This document shows positions 25,004 through 34,561 of a stretch of 50,316 nt of DNA, piece by piece. Both the position numbers and the translations under genes were made by a program. Numbering within the stretch: the stretch's first letter is position 1; each line of letters opens with the position of its first letter. Under the pieces are notes generated by a model that saw only the letters and a program-made list of their open reading frames with translations, was not told where the DNA came from and did not search any database. The stretch lies in contig JAAETN010000026.1 in NCBI GenBank assembly GCA_024228355.1, positions 1-50,316 on the forward strand, written 5' to 3'. Origin of the DNA: Maribacter sp. (GTDB lineage Bacteria; Bacteroidota; Bacteroidia; Flavobacteriales; Flavobacteriaceae).

Positions 25004-25714
25004 ATGAATATAAAATATTGTAGCGATTACAATGAAATGAGCCAATTGTCTTGCGATTCTATTGTATCTGATTTGAAAAAAAGCCCAAAACAATTAATTT
25101 GTACAGCAACTGGAAATTCTACAACGGGTACCTATGAAAATCTAGCCAAGGCTTTTAATAATGATTCCAGACTATTTAATGAATTGATAATTGCAAAATT
25201 GGACGAATGGGTGGGGATTGAACCTAATGGGCTAGGCTCCTGTGAATCATATATTCAAGAGAAAATATTGCAACCCTTGGAAATACCTCAAAACCGCTAT
25301 ATTTCATTTAAAAGTAATCCTGTTTCTCCCCAAAAGGAATGTGAAAGAATACAAATTGAAATTCAAAAAAAAGGTCCGATTGATATCTGCATTTTGGGAC
25401 TTGGGAAAAATGGGCATATCGGATTCAATGAACCGACAAATACCTTAACCCCAAACTGTCATCTGGTGGAACTCACTACCGATTCATTAAACCACCAAAT
25501 GATAAATGATTTGAATATAAAACCAACCTATGGGTTAACCTTGGGGATGGCCGACATTCTTCAGTCAAAAAAAATAATTCTACTATTAACTGGATTAGAA
25601 AAGAAGGAGATTATCAAAGAACTGTTATCAAAACAGATTTCCACTAATTTACCGGCCTCATTTTTATGGCTGCACAACCGAGTGGAGTGTTATATCGATT
25701 CAAATTCGGTTTAA
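25004..25714 (+). CDS. Glucosamine/galactosamine-6-phosphate isomerase (NagB/AgaI-like)
   Basis: A 237-aa enzyme from ATG 25004; the longer open frame from 24950 overlaps the previous gene. Motifs are the phosphate loop CTATGNSTTGTYENL, KLDEWVGIEP (the Asp-Glu stretch near the NagB active site) and GLGKNGHIGFNEP (His and Glu of the ring-opening and isomerase site). The second Asp of NagB in this loop is Asn here, as in the shorter AgaI-type members, and the length is nearer AgaI than NagB. It should isomerise and deaminate an amino-sugar 6-phosphate. It is the last gene of the sugar module. Confidence 0.8.
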   Translation: MNIKYCSDYNEMSQLSCDSIVSDLKKSPKQLICTATGNSTTGTYENLAKAFNNDSRLFNELIIAKLDEWVGIEPNGLGSCESYIQEKILQPLEIPQNRYISFKSNPVSPQKECERIQIEIQKKGPIDICILGLGKNGHIGFNEPTNTLTPNCHLVELTTDSLNHQMINDLNIKPTYGLTLGMADILQSKKIILLLTGLEKKEIIKELLSKQISTNLPASFLWLHNRVECYIDSNSV

Positions 25715-25815
25715 CTTCAAAATCCAAGAGAATCAGTTTAAATTTAACTTACGCAACCAAGATGGTCTACTTATAGAACCTCCTGAAGGATTTGATACTC
25801 AAAAGGTCTTAAAAA

Positions 25816-25962
25816 TTAATAACTGTTGTTTTGGGTGTTATTCAAATTACTAAACCCATAATCCTGAAATATTCCGCAGGAATATCCCTTTTTGACCAAA
25901 GGAGCTTTCTTCTTTGTTTTCTTTTCGGCCAGGGCCTGAATTTGTGGAGATAAGTAGTTCAT
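25816..25962 (-). CDS. Possible 48-aa basic protein
   Basis: An ATG-started frame of 48 codons fills much of the gap between the isomerase and the ECF sigma gene. It begins MNYLSPQIQALAEKKTKKK, has a Lys-rich middle, one Cys (GYSCGIFQDYGF) and an Asn-rich end. The codon choice looks natural (GCC CTG GCC GAA AAG), but no homologue is recalled. The perfect inverted repeat ATATTCC-GCA-GGAATAT (25869-25885) lies inside it and could instead be a plus-strand terminator for the isomerase gene, since it is followed by CCCTTTTT. Confidence 0.3.
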   Translation of the reverse strand: MNYLSPQIQALAEKKTKKKAPLVKKGYSCGIFQDYGFSNLNNTQNNSY

Positions 25963-26133
25963 TGAGGTGCTTCAAATAATTTGTGGAAGGTATCTACTTT
26001 AATAAATTTTATACCTTCTTAACGAAAAAACTGTCGTTTTAATATAAGTTAACACCCCCTAAATATTTTTATTTTACATCGGTGTGATTATTTTGTTGCT
26101 TTGGACACTAATAGACCAAACCAATACCAGTAC

Positions 26134-26619
26134 ATGGATAGGGAGAATGAATTTGTTCAGGTTATAAGACAGAACGAAGGTGTAATATTTAAGATTACCA
26201 CAATTTATACTGATAATAGGGAAGACCAGCAGGATCTATACCAAGACATTGTTTATCAGTTATGGAAATCTTTTGATTCTTTTCGGAATGAATCAAAATT
26301 TAGCACATGGATGTATCGCATAGCCTTGAACACTGCTTTAACACGGATAAAAAAGAATAAACGTAAGGGACATTCGGTAGCTATTGAGAAGGTAGTACTA
26401 CGTAAAACGGAGTTTTACGATACAGTATTTGAAGAGCGGGTAAAAATGCTATATGATCAAATACATCAACTCAATATTTTGGAAAAGGGTATTATGTTGT
26501 TACTGTTAGAGGGCAAAAAGTATGATGAAATAGCAGAAATAACAGGAATGACTTCCAGTAATATCGGTACTCGTATTTCTCGTATCAAAGAAAAATTAAA
26601 ATCACAGATGGTTAAATAA
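26134..26619 (+). CDS. ECF-type RNA polymerase sigma factor
   Basis: A 161-aa sigma factor from ATG 26134. The frame is open from a TTG at 26101, but that TTG lies inside a promoter-like TTGCTTTG, so the later start is preferred. Region 2 contains DLYQDIVYQLWKSFDSFRNESKFSTWMYRIALNTAL. Region 4 contains the helix-turn-helix KKYDEIAEITGMTSSNIGTRISRIKEKL. It should redirect polymerase to a small regulon. The membrane protein that starts 7 bases downstream is its probable partner. Confidence 0.9.
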   Translation: MDRENEFVQVIRQNEGVIFKITTIYTDNREDQQDLYQDIVYQLWKSFDSFRNESKFSTWMYRIALNTALTRIKKNKRKGHSVAIEKVVLRKTEFYDTVFEERVKMLYDQIHQLNILEKGIMLLLLEGKKYDEIAEITGMTSSNIGTRISRIKEKLKSQMVK

Positions 26620-26626
26620 TAAACAT

Positions 26627-27226
26627 ATGGAAATTGAAGAATTACAAGCCACATGGACTCAAATGAGCGAAGAGCTCGAAAAACAAAAAAAATTAACGAA
26701 AGAAATTATTTTGAAAATGACACATCAGGACTATAAGGACAGATTGAACAAGATTGCAATTCCAGAAAAAATCAGTGCGGTTTTTACATACGTTGTTGCG
26801 GCTATTTTACTTTTCAGATTCCATGAACTGGACACTTTACCGCTGCGATTATGTGGAATCATGACCTTGGCCATTCTTATTATTCTGCCATATTTCTCGC
26901 TTAAATATTTAAACGGTATGCGAAATTTGAATGTTTCTGTATTAAGCTATAAAGAGAGTATAGTTTCATATGAAAAAAGTAAACAGCGATATCAGCGATT
27001 TATGAAATTTACGGTCTATGCGGGTTTTGTACTTATGCTGATAATTATCCCGGTAACGTCAAAAATATTCAATGGAGACGATGTCTTTTCGGAATCCCAA
27101 GGTAATTTCTGGTTCTGGTTTCTACCTCTGGGATTGGTTTTCTACTATTTATTTACGCGTAAGATAATTGGTTGTTATAATAGCAATATTAAAAAAGCCG
27201 GGGTAATTTTAAAAGATTTAGAGTAA
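26627..27226 (+). CDS. Membrane protein, putative partner (anti-sigma) of the ECF factor
   Basis: A 199-aa protein with a soluble helical N-terminus of about 45 residues (MEIEELQATWTQMSEELEKQ), two transmembrane helices (about 47-66 and 72-90), a loop, and two more (about 122-145 and 160-175), with a short cytoplasmic tail. There is no recognisable zinc-binding anti-sigma motif. The position directly after an ECF sigma gene and the layout of soluble head plus four helices suggest a membrane-bound regulator of that sigma factor; this is inference from context. Confidence 0.7.
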   Translation: MEIEELQATWTQMSEELEKQKKLTKEIILKMTHQDYKDRLNKIAIPEKISAVFTYVVAAILLFRFHELDTLPLRLCGIMTLAILIILPYFSLKYLNGMRNLNVSVLSYKESIVSYEKSKQRYQRFMKFTVYAGFVLMLIIIPVTSKIFNGDDVFSESQGNFWFWFLPLGLVFYYLFTRKIIGCYNSNIKKAGVILKDLE

Positions 27227-27229
27227 CCA

Positions 27230-27862
27230 TTATATAAATCGCAATTGCTTTTGAATATAATCCAATATAAGCATCCAATTCATTTTTAAGACCAGGGCTG
27301 CAGTAGGAACATTGTCGTCTTCAATGGCCGAGATTATCCCATCATGTTGGTTGTCTGATTTGGCATAAATTGAATCATCTGACATAAAAGCCCTTTCATA
27401 AAAAATTATTCTGGTTTTAAGATCGGTCAATATTTGCTGGGCCAGTGCATTTTTATAATGCTGTGTAAGAATTCTATGGAATTCGAGCTTGGCATGAATT
27501 CTAGATAAGGTATCCTTCGCACTTTTGAATTTGATCTGTGTCTTTTTTAAAGAAGCAATAGATGTCTCGTCGAACACCGAGTTCTCTAGTGCCAACACCT
27601 CTAAATCTGCCACTAGCTCATATAGGTCTTTTGCCTCTAAATAATTTAATTCTGCAATAATGAACCCTCTATTGGGTATGGCTTTTATAAGTTTTGATTG
27701 TTGTAATTGGGTAAGTGCCTCACGAATTGGGGTAACGCTCACATCAAGTTTACGAGCCAAAGCCGCTAAATTAATCGTTTTACCGGGGTCTAAACGACCA
27801 TTCGTCATTTGGTTCAATAAATGTTCACGTACTTGGTCACGTAAAATTGTCTTTGAGATCAT
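27230..27862 (-). CDS. GntR-family transcriptional regulator (FCD/FadR subfamily)
   Basis: A 210-aa repressor. The N-terminal winged helix has INLAALARKLDVSVTPIREALTQL. The C-terminal FCD domain has metal-site residues in KLEFHRILTQHY and SDNQHDGIISAIED. FCD regulators bind small organic acids and release DNA. A perfect GTATAC-centred palindrome 17 bases upstream of its start, in the gap to the divergent DUF5916 gene, fits autoregulation and possibly control of that neighbour. It is convergent with the ECF operon, 3 bases away. Confidence 0.88.
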   Translation of the reverse strand: MISKTILRDQVREHLLNQMTNGRLDPGKTINLAALARKLDVSVTPIREALTQLQQSKLIKAIPNRGFIIAELNYLEAKDLYELVADLEVLALENSVFDETSIASLKKTQIKFKSAKDTLSRIHAKLEFHRILTQHYKNALAQQILTDLKTRIIFYERAFMSDDSIYAKSDNQHDGIISAIEDDNVPTAALVLKMNWMLILDYIQKQLRFI

Positions 27863-27878
27863 AATGCTAATATAATAT

Positions 27879-27890
27879 ATCGTATACGAT
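27879..27890. promoter_or_regulatory. Putative GntR/FCD operator ATCGTATACGAT
   Basis: A perfect 12-bp palindrome centred on GTATAC, the core expected for FadR/FCD-type GntR operators. It lies 17-28 bases upstream of the GntR start and 140 bases upstream of the DUF5916 gene on the other strand. Confidence 0.65.
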
Positions 27891-28029
27891 TTAACGCAAT
27901 TTTCGACAGATTGGTATACTTATGGAAGCTATATAAGCTTTTCATTTAAACGAATTGATAAATAACGGCCATTAATTGTGCATAATTGATGGATTAAAAT
28001 ACCATATATTGGGTATTTTTGTTCTAATT

Positions 28030-30198
28030 ATGAAGAAGCAATTTGTCAGCATTGCCATATTACTTTTCTGTACGCTAGGATTTACACAGAAGAAGAATGA
28101 ATCGTTTAGATTGAACATTCGCAAAACGACATTACCAATTGTAATTGATGGTATTGCAGATGATTTGGCATGGCAAAAGACCGATGTGGCCGATGATTTC
28201 TTTATGGTCTTACCTATGGATGATCGAAAGGCCACACAAACTACAGAAATCAGAATGGCATACGACGACAATAACATTTATCTCGTTGCTACTTTTTTTA
28301 ATAATACCAAAGGGAAGAATTTCGTGGAATCCTTACGTCGCGATTTTTCTTTTGGAAAGAATGATAACTTCTTACTCTTTTTAGACCCATTTAATAATCA
28401 AACAACCGGATTTTCCTTTGGTTCTAATGCTGCAGGAGCACAATGGGACGGAACCATGTATGAAGGAGGAAGGGTTGATCTTAATTGGGACAGTAAATGG
28501 GTATCGGAGGTAGTTCAGGATGATGGGAAATGGGTTTTTGAAATGGCAGTTCCCTTTAAATCCATTCGGTACGAAGACGGAGTGAAGGAATGGGGCATTA
28601 ATTTTAGCCGATTGGACTTAAAAACCAGTGAAAAATCTAGCTGGACGCCGATACCTCGACAGTTTCCAACAGCTTCTTTGGCGTATACTGGGGTTTTGGT
28701 GTGGGATGAACCACCACCATCACCAGGAACCAATTTTTCGCTTATACCGTATGCATTGACCAGTGTAAGCAAAGATCTTGAGGGGGAAACTACATTTGAC
28801 AAAAAGATTGGTGGGGATGTTAAAGTCAGTCTTACCTCATCGTTGAACTTAGACCTAACGGTTAATCCGGATTTCTCACAAGTTGAAGTTGATCGCCAGG
28901 TAACGAATTTGGATCGGTTCGAGTTGTTTTTTCCTGAAAAAAGGCAGTTCTTTCTAGAGAATGGTGACTTATTCGCCAATTTTGGTTATCCTACAATCCG
29001 ACCCTTTTTTTCCAGACGTATTGGGCTCGGAGTGCCCATAAGAGCAGGAGCAAGGATAAGTGGAAATCTCAATGAAAAATGGCGCTTGGGTCTTATGGAT
29101 ATGCAAACGGCAGCTGTAGATGAAACCGGTCTACCTAGCCAAAACTTCGGTGTTTTGTCGCTTCAGCGTAAAGTATTTAGTAGATCAAGTATAGGATTGA
29201 TGGTTGTGAACAAAGAATCAATCAACTATCCCATTGAGAATGATTCCCTGACTACATTGTATCCAAAATTCAACAGGAACGTTGGGGTAGAATATAATTT
29301 GGCTTCAGCAAATAATTTGTGGAACGGTAAGGCATTTTTATTAAAGTCGTTCTCCCCAAATAAAATAGGCAATGGTATAACGCAGGCTGCCCATTTGGAA
29401 TATAAGAGTAGAAAATGGAACTGGCGAATTCAGGAAGAATCAGTTGAGGAAAGTTATACTGCGGAAGTGGGATTTGTTCCTAGAAATGGCTATATAAATC
29501 TTCAATCTTTTTTGGGGCATCTTTTTTTTCCTAAGGCAGGTATTATTTTAAGCCATGGTCCCACGTTGAACACCAGCTATTTTTTCAATGAAAATTTTAA
29601 ACGAACCGACAATACAAGTTATCTGTTATACAGTTTCGCTTTCCGCAACCGGAGTAGCTTGGATTTCTTCATATCAGATGATTTTGTAGAATTAATATCA
29701 CCTTTTGACCCCACAAGGTTGGGCAGGGAGGAGCTAGCGGCAGGCACCCAACACCAATGGAACGCATATGGATGGATGTACGAATCAAAACCACAAAGTC
29801 TTTTCACCTATACCTTCGATGCCCGTTTTGGTGGATATTACGAAGATGGTAACCGAACAAGTCTTACCACAGCCTTGGGATATAGGTTTCAACCCTATGT
29901 GAGTTTAAATGCAAATTTAAACTACAACCGTATCAAATTACCTGCCCCTTGGAATACCAATCAATTTTGGCTTATAGGGTCAGAGGTAGATGTTACATTC
30001 ACTAATAAGCTGTTTTTTGCCACACTTTTTCAATACAATGAACAATCCAAGAATTTCAACTTGAATTCGAGGTTCCAATGGCGCTATAAGCCGGCTTCTG
30101 ATTTGTTCATAGTATATACCAATAATCATCTTTTGTCTCCATATTCTGGTAGAACATGGTCACTTACCTTGAAACTAAATTATTGGTTTAACCCTTAG
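28030..30198 (+). CDS. DUF5916 outer-membrane protein with CBM9-like domain
   Basis: A 722-aa protein from ATG 28030 (an upstream in-frame extension to 27976 has no signal peptide). The signal peptide is MKKQFVSIAILLFCTLGFTQ. Residues of about 30-220 form a carbohydrate-binding-module-9-like domain (PIVIDGIADDLAWQK...). The rest is the DUF5916 beta-barrel-like region, with the diagnostic DRFELFFPEKRQFFLENGD and FFSRRIGLG stretches and a C-terminal aromatic strand (LTLKLNYWFNP). It is probably an outer-membrane protein of unknown substrate. It is divergent from the GntR gene, which may regulate it. Confidence 0.85.
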   Translation: MKKQFVSIAILLFCTLGFTQKKNESFRLNIRKTTLPIVIDGIADDLAWQKTDVADDFFMVLPMDDRKATQTTEIRMAYDDNNIYLVATFFNNTKGKNFVESLRRDFSFGKNDNFLLFLDPFNNQTTGFSFGSNAAGAQWDGTMYEGGRVDLNWDSKWVSEVVQDDGKWVFEMAVPFKSIRYEDGVKEWGINFSRLDLKTSEKSSWTPIPRQFPTASLAYTGVLVWDEPPPSPGTNFSLIPYALTSVSKDLEGETTFDKKIGGDVKVSLTSSLNLDLTVNPDFSQVEVDRQVTNLDRFELFFPEKRQFFLENGDLFANFGYPTIRPFFSRRIGLGVPIRAGARISGNLNEKWRLGLMDMQTAAVDETGLPSQNFGVLSLQRKVFSRSSIGLMVVNKESINYPIENDSLTTLYPKFNRNVGVEYNLASANNLWNGKAFLLKSFSPNKIGNGITQAAHLEYKSRKWNWRIQEESVEESYTAEVGFVPRNGYINLQSFLGHLFFPKAGIILSHGPTLNTSYFFNENFKRTDNTSYLLYSFAFRNRSSLDFFISDDFVELISPFDPTRLGREELAAGTQHQWNAYGWMYESKPQSLFTYTFDARFGGYYEDGNRTSLTTALGYRFQPYVSLNANLNYNRIKLPAPWNTNQFWLIGSEVDVTFTNKLFFATLFQYNEQSKNFNLNSRFQWRYKPASDLFIVYTNNHLLSPYSGRTWSLTLKLNYWFNP

Positions 30199-30312
30199 GA
30201 GAACATTTTAAACTCCATCTGCCACAATTTTTGTCGTGCATTCCTTTTATTTAGTAGCATTTTAGTATTTTTAAAGGATTGTTGAGTCATTCCAAAATTT
30301 AATTATTATAAG

Positions 30313-32208
30313 ATGTTTTTCAACCATAAATGGAGCTTACGTATTTTAATATCATTCTGTTTGATTCTTACTTCAGTTTCTTCGGTCATTGCACAGGAAG
30401 AAATTCTTAAGCAGTTAGATGAAATAGCAATCGTTGACCAAAAGGTCATGATGCCCATGCGTGATGGTATTCGATTGGCCACAGATATCTATAGACCAAA
30501 AACAACGGAAAAAGTTCCGATTATTTTCTCTAGAACTCCTTATAATTTCAATTCTTGGGGAGATGGAGAACAACGTACGCGAACAGCTCAAAGAGCGTAT
30601 GAGGTAGTGAAAAGGGGCTATGCCTATGTTGTCCAGAATGAACGTGGACGATACTATTCGGAAGGGGAATGGGATATTCTTGGCACACCTTTGACTGATG
30701 GTTACGACGCTTTTAGTTGGATGAAGGATCAAGATTGGTCAAATGGTAGAATAGGAACATTGGGTTGTTCTTCAACCGCAGAATGGCAAATGGCCGTGGC
30801 AGCACTCGACCATCCGTCGCATGCAGCAATGGTTCCACAAAGTTATGGAGCAGGAGTCGGCAGGGTTGGGGAGTTTTTTGAACAGGGGAATTGGTATCGA
30901 GGTGGTGTTGAACAGCTATTGTTCTTTGCTTGGTTATATAGTGTTGAGCACGATAAGTTTAAACCACGGATTCCAGAAGGCGCTTCCCAAGAAGACTTAA
31001 TTCGGATTTCAAGATTTTATGATCTGGCACCAGAAAATCCTTATGTTGACATGTCGGAAGCTTTAAAGCATTTACCGATAAAAGATATGCTTCAGAACAT
31101 GAATGGAAAACGTGAGGTTTTTGATAAAATGGTCGTTCGTAAACCCAATGATGCAGATTGGTATAATGGAGGATTGTATCATGATACTATGGATTTTGGG
31201 GTTCCCAGCTTTTGGTTTGCCTCTTGGTATGATGTATCTATTAGTCCAAATTTGGCTTTGTTCAACCATGTAAGGGAAAATGCAAAAGACCCCGTTGTAC
31301 GTGATAATCAATATATGGTCATTGCTCCAGTACTGCATTGTTCTTATACTCGGGCTACTGAGAATACTATAGTGGGAGAGCGTAGTGTTGGTGATGCCAG
31401 ATTGAATTATGACGAACAGATTTATGCCTGGTTTGATCTTTGGTTAAAAGGGGAACAAAATAATTTTAAGGAAAGAACACCAAGAGTACAGTACTATACT
31501 ATGGGTAGCAACAAATGGCAATCTTCTGAGACATGGCCCCCAAGTAATGCTGAAATGAAAACATATTTCCTGCAAAGTGGAGGGAAGGCCAATAGCCTTT
31601 TTGGTGATGGAAAATTAAAGATCAATAAACCGGGAAAAGAAGATAATGCCGATACATTCTCGTATGACCCAATGAATCCCGTTGCTTCATATGGCGGTAA
31701 TGTTTGTTGTACGGGTAATGCTGTAAAAGGGGGTTCTTTTGACCAGCAAATTATGGAAACCAGAAATGATATTTTGGTCTATACAACAGACCCATTGAAA
31801 GAAGGCGTTGAAGTCACAGGGTCCATAGAGGCCACGCTGTATGTTTCTTCTGATGCCAGAGATACCGATTTCACTATGAAGCTCATAGATGTTTATCCCG
31901 ACGGAAGTGCCTATAACCTAGATGAAACCATTCAGCGTGTTCGCTATAGGGATGGCTTTGAGAAAGAGGTTTTTATGGAGAAAGGTAAAGTTTACAAGGT
32001 TGATTTATCACCCATGTCAACAAGCAATTACTTTAAAAAAGGGCATAGAATAAGGATAGAGATTTCAAGCAGTAATTTCCCAAGATTTGCAAGGAACCTA
32101 AATACCGGGGGCAATAATTTTGATGAAAAAGAAGGTGTGGTTGCTGAGAATAAGGTGCATCATTCAAATAAGCACCCATCCCAAATAAGAATACCTATAG
32201 TGAAGTAA
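30313..32208 (+). CDS. CocE/NonD family secreted hydrolase (X-Pro dipeptidyl-peptidase-like)
   Basis: A 631-aa protein with a signal peptide cleaved near residue 28 (SSVIAQ). The N-terminal alpha/beta hydrolase contains [29 protein letters not shown] and the nucleophile turn GCSST (151-155, Ser 153), where the family's usual final Gly is Thr. The C-terminal jelly-roll has [22 protein letters not shown] and [22 protein letters not shown], typical of S15/CocE enzymes. It probably cleaves an ester or acyl-peptide bond in the periplasm. It is monocistronic. Confidence 0.87.
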   Translation: MFFNHKWSLRILISFCLILTSVSSVIAQEEILKQLDEIAIVDQKVMMPMRDGIRLATDIYRPKTTEKVPIIFSRTPYNFNSWGDGEQRTRTAQRAYEVVKRGYAYVVQNERGRYYSEGEWDILGTPLTDGYDAFSWMKDQDWSNGRIGTLGCSSTAEWQMAVAALDHPSHAAMVPQSYGAGVGRVGEFFEQGNWYRGGVEQLLFFAWLYSVEHDKFKPRIPEGASQEDLIRISRFYDLAPENPYVDMSEALKHLPIKDMLQNMNGKREVFDKMVVRKPNDADWYNGGLYHDTMDFGVPSFWFASWYDVSISPNLALFNHVRENAKDPVVRDNQYMVIAPVLHCSYTRATENTIVGERSVGDARLNYDEQIYAWFDLWLKGEQNNFKERTPRVQYYTMGSNKWQSSETWPPSNAEMKTYFLQSGGKANSLFGDGKLKINKPGKEDNADTFSYDPMNPVASYGGNVCCTGNAVKGGSFDQQIMETRNDILVYTTDPLKEGVEVTGSIEATLYVSSDARDTDFTMKLIDVYPDGSAYNLDETIQRVRYRDGFEKEVFMEKGKVYKVDLSPMSTSNYFKKGHRIRIEISSSNFPRFARNLNTGGNNFDEKEGVVAENKVHHSNKHPSQIRIPIVK

Positions 32209-32335
32209 TAATCGCAGTTTCGATTATCGCTAGAGTGAATTAGATATAAGGATCAATTCGGAATAGCACTGAATAAAAGCTAACATTTACAGTTAAAAAC
32301 TAACAAATGTCATGTTATTCTGTATAATGTAATTC

Positions 32336-32343
32336 TAGATTTG
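32336..32343 (+). promoter_or_regulatory. Putative -7 box for the EF-G paralogue
   Basis: TAGATTTG fits TAnnTTTG exactly and lies 27 bases before the ATG. The -33 element is not obvious. Confidence 0.45.
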
Positions 32344-32369
32344 TAAGTACAACATAAAATCAATATTCC

Positions 32370-34475
32370 ATGAAAATATACGACGACAAACACATTAAAA
32401 ATGTAGTTCTTGTAGGGGCTCATAATTCGGGCAAAACGACTTTGGCCGAAACCATGCTCTTCGAGGCTGGATTGATTAACAGAAGAGGAACCGTTGAAAG
32501 TTTTAATACAGTTTCCGATTATCATGAGATAGAACATGCGAGAGGAAATTCGGTTTTTGCAACCCCTATGCATACCGAATGGAGACAGTATAAGATAAAT
32601 ATTATAGATACTCCTGGTCTTGATGATTTCATAGGTGAGATAATATCATCCATTCGTGTAGCCGATACCATTGTAACGGTTATAAATGGCCAGCAAGGGG
32701 TAGAGGTAGGGACAGAAATCATATGGAATTATATTGATAAATATCAAAAACCGACCATATTCGTTGTCAATCAGATAGACCATGCAAATATCAAGTTTGA
32801 TGAAAGTTACAATAGCCTTAAAACCTTGGTTGGTAATAATGTGGTTAAGGTGCAATATCCAATTCGAGTAGATGGTGCTCAATGCATCATTGATGTGTTA
32901 AAAATGAAAATGTACAAATTTGGTCCCGATGGTGGTAAACCTGAAAAATTCCCAATACCCGATGACCAAAAAGAGTTAGCTGATCAATTGCACAATGAAC
33001 TCGTGGAGAAAGCTGCTGAAAATGATGAGGAATTACTGGAGCTATTTTTTGATAAAGGAACATTAAATGAAGATGAAATGCGTCAGGGGATAAAAGCAGG
33101 TATGCTCAATCATGAAGTTTTCCCTGTATTCTGTACGTCGGGCCTTAATGATATGGGCAGTGGCCGTCTTATGGGATTCATTGATAATGTTGCTCCTTCG
33201 GCTGCCGACTTAAAGCCTGAACAAAGTGTGGAGGGCAATATCATTGAACGCAAAAAAGAGGCTCCAACAGCGCTATTTGTGTTCAAAACAATTCATCAAC
33301 CCAACCTTGGCCAGATTACTTTCTTCAAAGTTAAAGCGGGGGAGGTGAACCAAAATGATAAATTAGTAAATTCTAGAAATGGTGAAACTGAGATTTTAAA
33401 CCAACTTTTTATCATGGACGGTAAGAAACGTGAGACAGTGTCAAAATTGACAGTTGGGGATATAGGTGCAACCTTAAAGCTGAAATATACAGAGACCAAT
33501 GACACCTTGCACAAAAAAGGTAAGCCCATTACAATAAATCCTATCCAATTCCCAGAACCTAGAACAAGAAAATCCATATCTGCCGTAAACAAGAAAGAAG
33601 AAGAGAAACTGAGCGATGCCTTGAGAAAAATACATAGTCAGGATCCTACGGTTGAAATAGCGTATTCCAAAGAGTTAAAGCAATTGATTTTAGGTTGTCA
33701 AGGGGAATTACATTTAGCGACCATTGATTGGGCTTTGAAAAACATCTATGGTATTGAGGCCAAGTTCGAACAGCCCAGGATTGCATATAGGGAAACCATT
33801 CAACGATCTTCAAATGCCAGCTACAGACACAAAAAACAATCTGGTGGTGCTGGGCAATTTGCCCAGGTACATATGAAAATAGAACCTTGGTATGAGGGTA
33901 TGCCAGAACCTGAAGGATTTAATCTCCGGGGAAAAGAAGAAGTAGGCCTTCCTTGGGGTGGTAAACTTGTTTTTTATAATTGTATTGTGGGAGGTGTTAT
34001 TGATGCGCGTTACCTACCATCTGTTATGAAAGGTATTTTGGAAGTAATGGAAGAAGGCCCGTTGACAGGCTCCTATGTCCGCGATGTTAGGGTAATGGTC
34101 TATGATGGTAAAATGCACTCAGTAGATTCCAATGATATTTCCTTTAAAATCGCAGGTGCGCATGCTTTTAAGGAGGCCTTCCTGAATGCAAAACCTAACT
34201 TAATGGAACCCGTTCAGGAACTTACGGTCAAGGTGCCAGAGGAGATGGTCGGAAATGTTATGACCGATTTGCAATCGCGCAGATCTATTATTCAAGGAAT
34301 TGACACCAGTGAGCATTTTCAAATATTAAAATGTATGGTGCCTGCGGCCGAACTTTATGGTTATTCTACCAATTTAAGGTCAATGACACAGGGAAGGGCT
34401 ACTTTTAAATCTGTTTTCTCATCATTTAAGGCCGTTCCATCGAATGTACAAAAAGGATTGGTAAAGCAAGACTAA
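32370..34475 (+). CDS. EF-G-like translation factor paralogue with altered GTPase motifs
   Basis: A 701-aa protein with the complete EF-G domain order, including domain IV (SGGAGQFAQVHM, GGVIDARYLPSVMKGI) and domain V. The GTPase motifs depart from housekeeping EF-G. G1 is GAHNSGKTT (16-24). Switch I has ARGNSV where RGITI is usual. Switch II is DTPGLDDF (80-87), so the catalytic His of DTPGH is Leu 84. G4 is NQID (134-137) instead of NKxD. It may be a non-canonical EF-G with weak GTP hydrolysis, comparable in concept to the Bacteroides EF-G2 that translocates without GTPase activity. It is monocistronic, with its own promoter-like box and terminator. Confidence 0.85.
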   Translation: MKIYDDKHIKNVVLVGAHNSGKTTLAETMLFEAGLINRRGTVESFNTVSDYHEIEHARGNSVFATPMHTEWRQYKINIIDTPGLDDFIGEIISSIRVADTIVTVINGQQGVEVGTEIIWNYIDKYQKPTIFVVNQIDHANIKFDESYNSLKTLVGNNVVKVQYPIRVDGAQCIIDVLKMKMYKFGPDGGKPEKFPIPDDQKELADQLHNELVEKAAENDEELLELFFDKGTLNEDEMRQGIKAGMLNHEVFPVFCTSGLNDMGSGRLMGFIDNVAPSAADLKPEQSVEGNIIERKKEAPTALFVFKTIHQPNLGQITFFKVKAGEVNQNDKLVNSRNGETEILNQLFIMDGKKRETVSKLTVGDIGATLKLKYTETNDTLHKKGKPITINPIQFPEPRTRKSISAVNKKEEEKLSDALRKIHSQDPTVEIAYSKELKQLILGCQGELHLATIDWALKNIYGIEAKFEQPRIAYRETIQRSSNASYRHKKQSGGAGQFAQVHMKIEPWYEGMPEPEGFNLRGKEEVGLPWGGKLVFYNCIVGGVIDARYLPSVMKGILEVMEEGPLTGSYVRDVRVMVYDGKMHSVDSNDISFKIAGAHAFKEAFLNAKPNLMEPVQELTVKVPEEMVGNVMTDLQSRRSIIQGIDTSEHFQILKCMVPAAELYGYSTNLRSMTQGRATFKSVFSSFKAVPSNVQKGLVKQD

Positions 34476-34500
34476 CAATAAATTTCTAACCAACCCAAGT

Positions 34501-34535
34501 AAAAAGGGCACGCTATTTATTAGCGTGCCCTTTTT
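34501..34535. terminator. Strong bidirectional terminator
   Basis: A perfect 15-bp stem, AAAAAGGGCACGCTA and its complement, encloses TTTAT, with U-tracts on both strands. It separates the EF-G paralogue from the convergent thioredoxin-like gene. Confidence 0.92.
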
Positions 34536-34561
34536 CAATTTAATATCCGTATCGTATTCAA

